A stretch of DNA of 64,000 nt, taken from contig BLAA01000001.1 of assembly GCA_017312345.1 (NCBI GenBank), positions 2,418,001 through 2,482,000 on the forward strand, given 5' to 3'. The notes below the pieces were generated by a model, which did not search any database, was not told the DNA's origin, and saw nothing but the letters and a program-made list of their open reading frames with translations. How positions within the stretch are numbered: position 1 is the first letter of the stretch; the number at the start of each line of letters is the position of its first letter. Below, one piece after another: positions 8,472 to 16,435 of this stretch. The translations under genes were made by a program, and so were the position numbers. The DNA comes from Candidatus Denitrolinea symbiosum (GTDB lineage Bacteria; Chloroflexota; Anaerolineae; Anaerolineales; Villigracilaceae).

Positions 8472-8506
8472 GTAGCACAAGTCAATTGGCTTGTGCTACT
8501 TTTTTT
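8472..8506 (+). terminator. Rho-independent terminator after the lipoprotein gene
   Basis: A perfect 10-bp stem, GTAGCACAAG (8472-8481) and CTTGTGCTAC (8490-8499), has an 8-base loop and is followed by seven T. Confidence 0.92.
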
Positions 8507-8539
8507 CTTCGTGAAAATTCGTGTTATTCGTGGATTATC

Positions 8540-8597
8540 TTTTCACAGCAACCTCACAGGTTTTTCTTGGTTTCTTCACAGCCCTCTTTTTTACAAT
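8540..8597 (+). promoter_or_regulatory. Regulated promoter of the VTC gene, apparently leaderless
   Basis: Boxes CACAG start at 8544, 8555 and 8577 with CTTGG at 8566, all 11 bp apart. The -10 TACAAT (8592-8597) is 15 bp after the last box. The ATG of the VTC gene starts at 8604, seven bases past the -10, where transcription would begin. Confidence 0.74.
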
Positions 8598-8603
8598 GGA
8601 CTC

Positions 8604-9383
8604 ATGTCAAGCAAACTCAGTCACACCATTCGGCGCTTCAATCGCTTTGAACTCAAATACCTGCTCAGTCTCAAACAAGCCGAGATTTTCAAAAAAGCCT
8701 TGCGCGCCTACCTGCTCGCCGACGAACACGGCAGCGGCAACGGACGCTACGCCCTCGCCAGCCTGTACTACGACTCGCCAGACCTGCGCTGTTATTGGGA
8801 AAAAGTGGATGGCTTGCGCTTCAGACGTAAATTACGCATTCGCCGCTACGAGACGCCTGGTGCCCCGCTGACAACGGATACGCCCGTCTTCGTGGAGATC
8901 AAGCAACGGCTGGACAGAGTGACTCAGAAACGCCGCGTCATCCTACCGTATGGTGAAGCGCTGCGGCTGTGTAATCAGCGTCAGTACCCAGATCAAGTAT
9001 CGGCGGAGGATGAAGCGGTTGTGGATGAAATCTACGCCTTTGTCTGGCAGTACAACCTGCGCCCGGTCAGCATTGTCCGCTATGAACGGCAGGCATTCAT
9101 CGGCACTGATTATGACATCGGCTTGCGTGTCACGTTTGACACCGCGCTCAGTTATCAGGTTCATCAACTGCGGCTGGAAGAGGAAGCCTCAAGCCTGCCC
9201 ATGCTTTCACCCGACCGCACGGTGATGGAGATCAAGGTCAACGAGCGCATTCCCTACTGGCTGACCGAGATGATCGCGGCACACAACCTGCGTATGATCC
9301 GCATCAGCAAATATTGCCGCGGCATCGAACTCGCTAACGGGCACGCCGATACCTTTTCACGTTTTGCACTTGTTTCGCAATAA
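8604..9383 (+). CDS. VTC domain (polyphosphate polymerase-like) protein
   Basis: 259 residues, MSSKLSHTIRRFNRFELKYL. The VTC tunnel-domain signature is visible: RFELKYLL at the start, basic strands FRRKLRIRRYE, then FVEIKQRLDRVTQKRR, PVSIVRYERQAF, and a late TVMEIKVNERIPYW. In eukaryotes this domain makes polyphosphate from ATP on the membrane; bacterial members are presumed to act on phosphate polymers or nucleotides. In-frame codons extend upstream, but the promoter -10 lies inside that extension, so translation must start at 8604, probably on a leaderless mRNA. It is followed 18 bases later by a DUF4956 membrane gene, its usual partner. Confidence 0.88.
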   Translation: MSSKLSHTIRRFNRFELKYLLSLKQAEIFKKALRAYLLADEHGSGNGRYALASLYYDSPDLRCYWEKVDGLRFRRKLRIRRYETPGAPLTTDTPVFVEIKQRLDRVTQKRRVILPYGEALRLCNQRQYPDQVSAEDEAVVDEIYAFVWQYNLRPVSIVRYERQAFIGTDYDIGLRVTFDTALSYQVHQLRLEEEASSLPMLSPDRTVMEIKVNERIPYWLTEMIAAHNLRMIRISKYCRGIELANGHADTFSRFALVSQ

Positions 9384-9401
9384 AAATTTCAGGAGACCAT
9401 C

Positions 9402-10082
9402 ATGGATATTTTCAACCTGCAAGACCTCACCGGAGAAATCTCGGTTCTCGATATTGTCATCGTCATGACGCTCAGTTTTGTATTGAGCGCTTTCATAGGC
9501 TGGGTATATAAGATCACCCATCGCGGCACATCGTACACACAGAGTTTTGTGTTTACGCTGGTCATCAACGGCATGGTGGTGGCGCTGATCATGATGATCG
9601 TCGGCTCGAACATTGCGCGGGCATTCTCGATGGTCGGGGCGTTGTCCATCATCCGCTTTCGCAATGCCGTCAAAGAGACACGCGATGTCGGCTTTATTTT
9701 CTTCGTCATGGCAATCGGCATGGCGGTTGGTACAAAATTCTATTTGCTGGCAGTGGCGGGCGCGGTGGTCATCAGTTTGATGATTGTGGTCATGATGCGG
9801 CTGGATTGGTTCGCGCGCGATATGGCGAGCCAGATCTTGCGGGTGCAGGTTACCAGTGATGCGGCTTTCGATAACCTCTTCGACAAGACCTTCATCAAAT
9901 ACACCCACACCTCCGAACTCATCAGCGTGGATACCATCCAAAACGGCGCGATGACCGAACTAACCTACAGTGTCGGTTTGCGAAAGTCCAGCTATGTGAA
10001 CGACTTCCTCTCCGAGTTGCGCGGGTTGAACGGCGGAAATAAGATCACACTGATTGCCGGATATAACAGCACGGATTTGTAA
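9402..10082 (+). CDS. DUF4956-family membrane protein
   Basis: 226 residues with about four membrane helices (about 16-36, 49-70, 79-95 and 103-128). The motif SMVGALSIIRFRNAVKETRD, a loop between helices, is the hallmark of DUF4956. The C-terminal ~90 residues form a soluble alpha/beta region. Family members almost always sit next to VTC-domain genes and may form the membrane part of a VTC complex; this is inferred from context. AGGAG lies upstream of the ATG. Confidence 0.85.
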   Translation: MDIFNLQDLTGEISVLDIVIVMTLSFVLSAFIGWVYKITHRGTSYTQSFVFTLVINGMVVALIMMIVGSNIARAFSMVGALSIIRFRNAVKETRDVGFIFFVMAIGMAVGTKFYLLAVAGAVVISLMIVVMMRLDWFARDMASQILRVQVTSDAAFDNLFDKTFIKYTHTSELISVDTIQNGAMTELTYSVGLRKSSYVNDFLSELRGLNGGNKITLIAGYNSTDL

Positions 10083-10130
10083 GTGTCATCGAAATTGCAC
10101 TCTCATTAACTTGAGAAGATATTCATCATT

Positions 10131-10162
10131 GCAAAAAAGCGGCGGAGAATTCTCTCCGCCGC
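10131..10162 (-). terminator. Rho-independent terminator of the DUF35/thiolase transcript
   Basis: A 10-bp stem, GCGGCGGAGA (10139-10148) and TCTCCGCCGC (10153-10162), has loop ATTC. On the minus strand it is followed by TTTTTTGC, fitting the convergent minus-strand mevalonate genes. Confidence 0.82.
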
Positions 10163-10220
10163 CTACGTTGCTGTCTACGTGACGCCTACGCGTTTTCTAA
10201 ATTTATATCCGTATACAATC
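10152..10220 (-). repeat. Repeat shared with 2793-2850, overlapping the DUF35 gene end
   Basis: This is the second copy of the segment at 2793-2850. Here it contains the functional stop and the last codons of the DUF35 gene plus the downstream CCGCCTACGTTGC tail. Confidence 0.5.
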
Positions 10221-10579
10221 ATCCCCCTCTCATCCCCGTCATCCCGCATCTTGCGCGTAACCATTTCAACGGGCATACCAATCTGCACCTGCGCCGCCTC
10301 CACGTCGGTCAACTGTGCGGTGAGCATGGGGCCTTCGTTCAACTTGATCAGCGCCACGGTGTAGGGCGCGTTGCTGTCGAATCCGCTGGGGGCTTCGTAA
10401 ATGGTGGTGTACGAATAAATCTCGCCCTTGCCGCTGAATTGGAATAACTCTTTGGCTTCGTGGTGACATTCAGGGCAGACATCACGCGGCGGAAAGATCT
10501 TCGCGTCGCAATGCGGACAGACTTCGCCCATCAGGGCATAGCGTTGTTTTTTGAGTCGCCAGTGTCGAGGGATTTCCAT
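10175..10579 (-). CDS. DUF35 OB-fold protein with zinc ribbon (thiolase/HMG-CoA synthase partner)
   Basis: 134 residues. An N-terminal rubredoxin-like zinc ribbon has two CxxC pairs (CPHC and CPEC, about residues 21-38). An OB-fold follows (GEIYSYTTIYEAPSGF, then PYTVALIKLNEGPMLTAQL). In archaea a protein of this family bridges acetoacetyl-CoA thiolase and HMG-CoA synthase and forms a shared CoA-binding site that channels the intermediate. Here it is the last gene after thiolase-like and HMG-CoA synthase genes on the same strand, so the same complex is likely. Its last codons overlap a sequence repeated at 2793-2850. Confidence 0.88.
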   Translation of the reverse strand: MEIPRHWRLKKQRYALMGEVCPHCDAKIFPPRDVCPECHHEAKELFQFSGKGEIYSYTTIYEAPSGFDSNAPYTVALIKLNEGPMLTAQLTDVEAAQVQIGMPVEMVTRKMRDDGDERGMIVYGYKFRKRVGVT

Positions 10580-10675
10580 TTTTTCTCCTTGCTTGCAAAT
10601 CCCATTTTATGGGGCGCGACTCTCAAAGGCTATCAGGCTTGCCGCTTTGCAGGAATGAGAGGGATTGGAAGTCGT

Positions 10676-11836
10676 CTAATCTAATTTCTCAAGGATGTGG
10701 ACGACTGCCGTGGACGCTGGACCTCCGAGCGACTGGATCATCCCGACGCGCGTCCGCGTCACCTGGCACGCTTCCGCCTGACCTCGTAGCTGGGTCGCGG
10801 CTTCGACGGCCTGGTACACGCCCGTGGCGCCTCCCGCGAAGCCGCGGGCCTTGAGTCCGCCCATCGTCGCGCAGGGCAGGTTGCCCGTCAGAGAGATGCG
10901 GCCGTCGGCGGCCATCTTCCAGCCGTGGCCGCGAATCGCGAATCCCGAGGATTCGAGCGCGAGGGCGGCATAGATCGAGTAGGCGTCGTGGTATTCGAAG
11001 AAGTCAACCTGGTCGAGGGTGATGCCCGCCTGTTTGATGGCGCGACCTGTGGCGAGGTGAGCGGCTTCAAAGAAGAGCGGATCCTTGCGATCGTGCAGCG
11101 CCAGCGTGTCGGAGGCGGTGGCGGAGGCGAGAATCTTGACGAGCGGATGAGGCCAATCGGACGGGAGCAGCTCGCGGCGAGTCAGAACGAGGGCGGCGGC
11201 GCCGTCGGCGTTGGGCGCGGCGTCGAACATGTTGAGGGGAGGAGTCAGCGGCTCGGCTTTGGCGTAGGTCTCGGGCTTGATGGCTTTGCGGAACATGGCG
11301 TGCGGATTCCCCGCGCCGTTGGCATGGGCGGTGAGGGCGAACCCCGCGAAGCCGTCGGCGGGGACGTTGTATTCGTGCATGTAGCGCTGCATGAGCAGGG
11401 CGGCCTGCGCGGTGGGGGTGAGGCCTTGCACGGATTCGTAGTCGCTGTCGGCGGCGGTGGCGAGGGCTTCTTCCACGCCTGCTCCGACCTGATCGGTCAT
11501 CTTCTCCACGCCGACGACGAGCGCCACGTCGACGAGGCCGCTTTTGACGGCGAGGTAGCCCTGTCGCAGCGCCGCGCCGCCTGAAGCGCCCGCGGCTTCC
11601 ACGGTGACGGCTTCGATGCCAGTCAGTCCCGCGAAGTCGGCGAGCAGCGCGCCAAGGTGCGCCTGGCGCGAGAGGTTGGGCGCGAGCATGTTGCCCACGT
11701 AGAGGGCTTGCGGTTTAAGCCCGCCCGCGTCTTTGATCGCGGATTCGATGGCGAGGAAGGCGAGGTCGCGGAGACTGATGTCCCAGTGTTCGCCCACGTC
11801 CGTTTGGCCGAGGCCTGCGATGATGATTTCTGTCAT
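10676..11836 (-). CDS. Thiolase-like protein of the mevalonate complex, catalytic residues replaced
   Basis: 386 residues, MTEIIIAGLGQTDVGEHWDI. It has the thiolase fold of the archaeal/SCP2-like class found beside DUF35 proteins. The segment that normally reads EAACASG with the nucleophilic Cys reads VEAAGASGGAALRQG, with Gly (codon GGC) in place of Cys. The usual GHPxGATG near the C-terminus reads GFAGGATG, losing the His. FEYHDAYSIYAAL keeps the His of the HDAF motif. It may therefore be a scaffold for HMG-CoA synthase and DUF35 rather than an active thiolase; the complete thiolase at 24965-26161 could supply acetoacetyl-CoA. It is 96 bases upstream of the DUF35 gene. Confidence 0.85.
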   Translation of the reverse strand: MTEIIIAGLGQTDVGEHWDISLRDLAFLAIESAIKDAGGLKPQALYVGNMLAPNLSRQAHLGALLADFAGLTGIEAVTVEAAGASGGAALRQGYLAVKSGLVDVALVVGVEKMTDQVGAGVEEALATAADSDYESVQGLTPTAQAALLMQRYMHEYNVPADGFAGFALTAHANGAGNPHAMFRKAIKPETYAKAEPLTPPLNMFDAAPNADGAAALVLTRRELLPSDWPHPLVKILASATASDTLALHDRKDPLFFEAAHLATGRAIKQAGITLDQVDFFEYHDAYSIYAALALESSGFAIRGHGWKMAADGRISLTGNLPCATMGGLKARGFAGGATGVYQAVEAATQLRGQAEACQVTRTRVGMIQSLGGPASTAVVHILEKLD

Positions 11837-11915
11837 GGAGTCTCTTTGGGTAAGTGGTAAGTAGTAAATGGAGATTAGAGATTAGAGATTGGAGATTGGA
11901 AGACGGTGGGAAAAA

Positions 11916-12010
11916 TCTTTAAACACGAAGGCGCACAAAGGGGACAAAGGAATTGTGTTGCGTTCGTCGGTTTTCCTTCGTTGACTTAGTGGACTTTGTG
12001 TTTAAGCTCT
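11916..12010. repeat. Inverted-repeat element, copy A (related to 27306-27453)
   Basis: The left arm TCTTTAAACACGAAGGCGCA and the right arm ending GGACTTTGTGTTTAAGCTC are imperfect inverted repeats. A related element with the same TCTTTAAA ends lies at 27306-27453. A short tandem GATTAGA/GATTGGA run (11874-11899) precedes it. No gene seen. Confidence 0.55.
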
Positions 12011-12083
12011 TTTCGACATTGTCGTCGAGAAACAAGATTGGCAATCGGAAAAAATTACCAATTACCAATCTCCAATTACTTCC

Positions 12084-13163
12084 TCACTTCATCGTAATCT
12101 TCCCGCGCATACGCGCGTACGTGGCGTAATCAATCTCCGTCCGCCGCGCGATATATTCCTGAGTCTTTGTCGCTTTGCCCTGGCGCGCGAGAATCGCGTC
12201 AGTGACGGTGAGGTCGAAGGCGTCGGAGCCAGCGCCAGAGCCGAAGGAGGCGAGCAGGATGCGGTCACCAGGCTGGGCGATGTCAAGAATCGCCGTCAGC
12301 CCGATGATGGACGATCCCGAGTAGGTGTTGCCGATGACGGGGACGAGCAGTCCGGGCGCGATCTGTTCGGGGGTGAATCCGAGCATTTGCGCGGCGCGCT
12401 GCGGGAACTTGGTATTGGGCTGATGAAAGACGGCCCACTTGTAATCCTTGGCAGACGTGCCGAGCGCTTCCATCAGCGTCTTGGCGGAGGTGGTAATGTG
12501 GGCGAAGTAGGCGGGTTCGCCCGTGAAGCGGACGCCGTGCTCGGGGTACTTCTGGTACTCGCGCCGCCAGAAGTCGGGCGTGTCGGTGACGTAGGAGTAC
12601 GAGGCGTTGATGACGGTCAGCGCGTTCTCGGCGGGTCCCACGATGTAGGCCGCTCCGCCCGCCGCCGCAGTGTATTCGAGCGCGTCGCCTGGCTTGCCCT
12701 GCGCGGTGTCCATGCCGATGGCGAGGGCGTAATCGGCCATGCCCGAGCCGACGAATCCCATCGCGGCGACGATGGCCTCCGTCCCCGCTTTGCAGGCGAA
12801 TTCCCAGTCGCCTGCCTGGATGTGCGCGGACGCGCCTATCGCTTCGGCCACGACGGTGGAGGTGGGTTTGACCGCATACGGGTGCGACTCAGACCCGACC
12901 CAGATCGCGCGCAACTCGGCGGGGTCAATGCCTGCGCGGGCGATGGCGTTCCTGGCCGCTTCAATTGACATGGTGATCACGTCCTCGTCCAGCCCAGGGA
13001 CGGCTTTTTCTTTGATCGGCAGGCCAGCGCCTTTGCCGCCTGTCCACACGCGGGCGACTTCCTTGGCGGGGAGACGATAGCGCGGCACGTACGCGCCGTA
13101 GCCGATGAACCCGACGGGGCGGGAGGGACGGAGGAGGGAGGGGGAGGAGGAGGGGGTGGTCAT
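12084..13163 (-). CDS. Hydroxymethylglutaryl-CoA synthase
   Basis: 359 residues. It condenses acetyl-CoA and acetoacetyl-CoA to HMG-CoA, the committed step toward mevalonate. The sequence is of the archaeal/bacterial short type: [16 protein letters not shown] at the start, the catalytic Glu in [14 protein letters not shown], the nucleophilic Cys in [11 protein letters not shown], the His in [13 protein letters not shown], and the C-terminal GSGAGSDAF. The N-terminus is Ser/Pro-rich (about 14 residues). Its ATG overlaps the stop of the upstream PLD-like gene (ATGA). Downstream on the same strand lie the thiolase-like and DUF35 genes, its expected partners. Confidence 0.94.
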   Translation of the reverse strand: MTTPSSSPSLLRPSRPVGFIGYGAYVPRYRLPAKEVARVWTGGKGAGLPIKEKAVPGLDEDVITMSIEAARNAIARAGIDPAELRAIWVGSESHPYAVKPTSTVVAEAIGASAHIQAGDWEFACKAGTEAIVAAMGFVGSGMADYALAIGMDTAQGKPGDALEYTAAAGGAAYIVGPAENALTVINASYSYVTDTPDFWRREYQKYPEHGVRFTGEPAYFAHITTSAKTLMEALGTSAKDYKWAVFHQPNTKFPQRAAQMLGFTPEQIAPGLLVPVIGNTYSGSSIIGLTAILDIAQPGDRILLASFGSGAGSDAFDLTVTDAILARQGKATKTQEYIARRTEIDYATYARMRGKITMK

Positions 13164-14176
13164 TTAGTTTTCCTTATGCGGCCTTTATCAGTCCACAACC
13201 GTAGTAATTCATCCGCTTGTTTTGGATCTTTTATTTCAATCATTCTAGGTTTTTCCAGTTCTCTATGTGTGATGGATTTGAAGGCTTTCTTGAAATCTCT
13301 CCATTTCATAGATTGTCCACCAATCGGCGCTTCCATGTGGTGAACAAACCGCTTTGCGCCAGCTATCTTATTACGGAAATATTCATCAATAAGAATCAAG
13401 CGTGTCGGGGAGTACACCTCAATGGTTTGATCTTTGTTTTTCATGCACTGAATCATCCAATCGCCGACCTTAGCTCTGCTTGGTTTAGTCCAATACCAGT
13501 TTTCAAGCGTGGAGCGATCTTTATTTTTTATCAGCCTATTGGCTTTTTTTTCGCTTCGTTCGAAGGCAACTTTTTCATTAGAGGGAATTTCACTCTCTAC
13601 TAAGGAGATAAGCCAGAGTTTTGTGCGTGTTACATTGGGCTTGTTGTTTGATCTGCTAGATTGAGACTTGGAATATCTTGGAGGTTTATATATTTTTTGG
13701 CATTCCTTTAGATATTTTTGGAATACAGGTTCAGTGCATATTTGATTGATAAAATCTTTTGATCTTTGAAGGGCGATTGGATCAGTTGTATAAATGGCTG
13801 CCTCGTCTAATATAGCGCGTGAGTTTTTGGAAATATTAGCTGAGCCGACGAGAAGCGCCTTGTCAGTTAGGATTATCTTTGCATGTAAATCTCTTCTTGA
13901 AAAAACTTTTACGCCTCTTTTGATTAGCTTTTCGATTTCGAAAGGATTTGTCGCACCTGCTTTTACGGTTGCAGGACTCATGTCCACAATCAGCCTGTCA
14001 CCTTTTTTCAATGGAAGGAGTTTTGCGCCATCAGTTCCAAGGTAGGCGACAGCGACACCCGTGCGTTTGGATGCTTTGATGATTTCAGGAATTGTTTTCC
14101 AAATATCTTCGTTAGTTAGAAAACTGATTTTGCTCAAATTCGTATTCCTTTCAAAATCTTTGCGGGCATGTTCCAT
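13160..14176 (-). CDS. PLD-like phosphodiesterase/nuclease domain protein
   Basis: 338 residues from ATG 14176; a TTG at 14137, with AAAGGA eight bases upstream, is an alternative start ([13 protein letters not shown]). One HKD-type motif is clear near residue 100: [20 protein letters not shown] (H-x-K ... S-x-N). A second copy is not evident, so it would dimerise like single-motif PLD nucleases. The C-terminal ~170 residues are basic and unrecognised. The gene is AT-richer than its neighbours, which suggests transfer. It lies between the MerB-like gene and HMG-CoA synthase and overlaps the latter by four bases, but no functional tie to mevalonate synthesis is evident. Confidence 0.8.
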   Translation of the reverse strand: MEHARKDFERNTNLSKISFLTNEDIWKTIPEIIKASKRTGVAVAYLGTDGAKLLPLKKGDRLIVDMSPATVKAGATNPFEIEKLIKRGVKVFSRRDLHAKIILTDKALLVGSANISKNSRAILDEAAIYTTDPIALQRSKDFINQICTEPVFQKYLKECQKIYKPPRYSKSQSSRSNNKPNVTRTKLWLISLVESEIPSNEKVAFERSEKKANRLIKNKDRSTLENWYWTKPSRAKVGDWMIQCMKNKDQTIEVYSPTRLILIDEYFRNKIAGAKRFVHHMEAPIGGQSMKWRDFKKAFKSITHRELEKPRMIEIKDPKQADELLRLWTDKGRIRKTK

Positions 14177-14184
14177 CAGATGAG

Positions 14185-14284
14185 CGGGGTTGAAATCCCT
14201 GCTCAGTACATGGAAACCTTCGGACTGGTGGGCGAGTCGGTTTCAACCGACTTCCATGAACTGAGGCGGGGGATTCATCCCCCG
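14185..14284. repeat. Two palindromes between the PLD-like and MerB-like genes
   Basis: GTCGGTTTCAACCGAC (14238-14253) and GGCGGGGGAT-TC-ATCCCCCGCC (14264-14285) are near-perfect palindromes. The second spans the stop codon of the MerB-like gene and could act as a terminator or mRNA-end hairpin, but no T-run follows on the minus strand. Confidence 0.5.
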
Positions 14285-14952
14285 CCGATTACATCCCAAA
14301 ACTTCGACACCAACCCAACCCGCCCGAAAATCTCCGCGACCTGTTCGCGGCTTCGTCCATGATAATCCAATGACAGGCGCTCCCCGTACCAGAGTTTGGA
14401 GAGTTCCCAGGCGCGCTGTACCGTGATCGTCTCTCCGCGCTCGAAGTGATTTCGTTGATACCATCGTTCGATCCATTCTTCCGACTGGAAGAGAAGCATG
14501 TTCGCTCAGGTGTAGACCAGGTCATCGTACCAGCGGGAGAAGGGTAGGAGAAAATGGACAAGCAAAATGCTGTCGGAGACTTCTCCATTTTTGATTTGCA
14601 ATTGAACCGTCTCATTGCTCTCTGTGCAAACGGCTTCGATGGTCGCGTCGCTATGAAGCGCGGCGGGGATGCCGAGCATGTCCCAGGCACAGTTGGCGAA
14701 GTAGGTCTTTCCATTGGCGTGGACTTTGAAATCCGTTGGGGTGCCTGAGAACGGCCAAGCCATGCGGACGGTGTAGGTCTCTGGCTCGAGGAAGATGGCG
14801 TGATGATCCGCTAATTCCTTGTAAAGCGCGCCTGTCTCTTTGATGCTGATGTTGAAGTGACGCGCGGTCTCGTCCACGCTCGGAGGGAGGGTTGTGTCCA
14901 CGAGGTGGGAGTAGATGAAGTGACGGATTTGCCAGAGGAGGGTGTCGGTCAT
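14275..14952 (-). CDS. Alkylmercury lyase (MerB)-like protein, predicted selenoprotein with in-frame TGA
   Basis: Read with the TGA at 14508-14506 as Sec, this is one 225-residue protein starting MTDTLLWQIRHFIYSHL (ATG 14952). Residues 1-60 form a winged-helix-like N-domain, as in MerB. CAWDML gives Cys88 and Asp91, matching the MerB catalytic pair Cys96/Asp99. Codon 149 is TGA in LVYT-TGA-ANMLLF, aligned with MerB FCCHVHFF so that TGA falls on the second catalytic Cys (Cys159). The frame continues without a break to LFQSEEWIERW and the family's C-terminal RAWELSKLWYGERL. MerB cleaves carbon-mercury bonds; relatives without mer genes nearby are of uncertain function. No selA/B/C/D genes are in the window. 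A nonsense-mutated or two-gene reading is possible but less likely. Confidence 0.75.
14477..14508 (-). promoter_or_regulatory. Candidate bacterial SECIS element after the in-frame TGA
   Basis: After the TGA (14508-14506), 19 bases lead to a hairpin loop: stem TCTTCC (14492-14487) and GGAAGA (14482-14477), loop AGTC with G in its second position. Bacterial SECIS hairpins typically place a small loop with a G in its first two positions about 16-37 bases after UGA, which this satisfies. Confidence 0.6.
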
Positions 14953-14968
14953 AATTTTTGATCTTGTT

Positions 14969-15038
14969 GGGGCGGACCTGTGTGTCCGCCCGTGCCGTGG
15001 CGCAACAAGCTGGGCAGACACGTAGGTCTGCCCCTACG
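14969..15038. repeat. Pair of imperfect palindromes (GGGCGGAC / GGGCAGAC element)
   Basis: Two hairpin-forming units lie about 20 bases apart: GGGCGGAC..GTCCGCCC and GGGCAGAC..GTCTGCCC. Together they form a small intergenic palindromic element between the HMG-CoA reductase and MerB-like genes. Confidence 0.65.
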
Positions 15039-15040
15039 AT

Positions 15041-16336
15041 TTACGCGTTTATTCCTTTCATAATCTCCTCCGCACGATCAATTCGCACCACCTTCTCGGC
15101 CACCATCTGCGCGGCCACCTTCTCGATCAACTCTCCGCTCGCGCCTGCCGCAATCGCCACCTGTCTTGCGTGTAGCGACATGTGACCTCGTTGGATGCCT
15201 TCGGTGGCGAGGGCGCGCAGGGCGGCGAGATTTTGCGCCAGTCCCACCGAGACGATGACCTCGGCCAGTTCGCTGGCGGTCTTCACGCCCATCAGTTTCA
15301 CCGCGGCCTGTGCCGCAGGGTGGACTTTGGTCGCGCCGCCGACGATTCCCACCGCCATTGGCATTTCGAGCGTCCCGACCAGGTTGCCGTCCGCGTCTTT
15401 GCCCCAGGTGGAAAGGGATGTGTACTTGCCGTTCTTCACGGCGTAGGCGTGCGCGCCCGCCTCGATGGCGCGCCAGTCGTTGCCCGTGGCGATGACCACC
15501 GCGTCCACGCCGTTCATGATTCCTTTGTTGTGCGTCGCGGCGCGGTACGGGTCGGAGGCGGCGAATGCCCAGGCGGCAAGAATCCCGTCGCGGACGGTCT
15601 CGCCAGAATAGGTTGAGATACTATCTCGACCTACAACCTCCAATTCTTTCAGGGGGATGGCGCAGCGCGCGCGGGCGAGACGTCTATCCGCGAGGTTGGA
15701 CAAAATCTTGAGATGGACTTTGCCACGCGTGATGGACTCGATTTGCGGGGCGAGTCTTTCGCAGGCGGTGTTGACGGCGTTCGCGCCCATCGCGTCGCGC
15801 ACGTCATAGATAAGGTGGACGACGAGGAACGCGCCGATGGGGGAGTCCTCGATGACGCGGACTTCGATGTCCCTTGCGCCGCCGCCAAATTTTTTAAGCA
15901 CGGGATCAATCGTGTCGGCTTCGGCCAGCAGTTCGGATTTCTTCTCGTAGATTTTGAGCCGCGCTTCCTCGACGTTTGACAGGTTGACGACCTGCATCTG
16001 CCCGATCATGTGCGGCGCGGAGACGGTGGCGTGGAATCCGCCGCCGGCGCGCGCCAGTTTCGCCATGAACGACGCGCCCGCCACGACGGACGGCTCTTCG
16101 ATTGCCATCGGGACGAGAACGTCGCGCCCGTTCACCTGGAAGTTGAGCGCGATCCCGAGCGGGAGGGCGTGCAGGCCGACTACGTTTTCGATCATGGGAT
16201 CGGCGGACTCGGGGCTGAGTCCGCCTGAGGTCCACGCGGCCAGCTCGGGCGAGGTCAGACGCGCAGCCTCGGCCAGTTTGGCGCGGCGTTCGTCGAGAGT
16301 CAAATTGTAAAATCCAGCGATTCGGGAGTTTGTCAT
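15041..16336 (-). CDS. Hydroxymethylglutaryl-CoA reductase, class II type
   Basis: 431 residues from ATG 16336 (MTNSRIAGFYNLTLDERR), with AAGGA upstream. Signatures of the family: ENVVGLHALPLGIALNF, IEEPSVVAGAS with the catalytic Glu, the dinucleotide-binding DAMGANAVNT, and the C-terminal GHMSLHAR with the catalytic His. The class II (bacterial, 'degradative-like') type interconverts HMG-CoA and mevalonate using NAD(P)H. Lying downstream on the same strand are HMG-CoA synthase, the thiolase-like protein and DUF35, so a biosynthetic mevalonate role is likely. Later pathway enzymes are not in the window. Confidence 0.94.
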   Translation of the reverse strand: MTNSRIAGFYNLTLDERRAKLAEAARLTSPELAAWTSGGLSPESADPMIENVVGLHALPLGIALNFQVNGRDVLVPMAIEEPSVVAGASFMAKLARAGGGFHATVSAPHMIGQMQVVNLSNVEEARLKIYEKKSELLAEADTIDPVLKKFGGGARDIEVRVIEDSPIGAFLVVHLIYDVRDAMGANAVNTACERLAPQIESITRGKVHLKILSNLADRRLARARCAIPLKELEVVGRDSISTYSGETVRDGILAAWAFAASDPYRAATHNKGIMNGVDAVVIATGNDWRAIEAGAHAYAVKNGKYTSLSTWGKDADGNLVGTLEMPMAVGIVGGATKVHPAAQAAVKLMGVKTASELAEVIVSVGLAQNLAALRALATEGIQRGHMSLHARQVAIAAGASGELIEKVAAQMVAEKVVRIDRAEEIMKGINA

Positions 16337-16435
16337 GGTTTTGTCCTTGCTGTCGCAATTGTATGTTGGCCGCCTGCCAAATTCTATCAAACTTATTGAA
16401 TTTGGATATAATGGTCGAATTAGAGGATATTTCAG

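Noticed and set aside
14275..14499. Separate small gene MLLFQSEEWIERW
   Set aside because: It is in the same frame as the upstream MerB-like sequence and matches that family's C-terminal part, so it is the continuation of one gene across a TGA.
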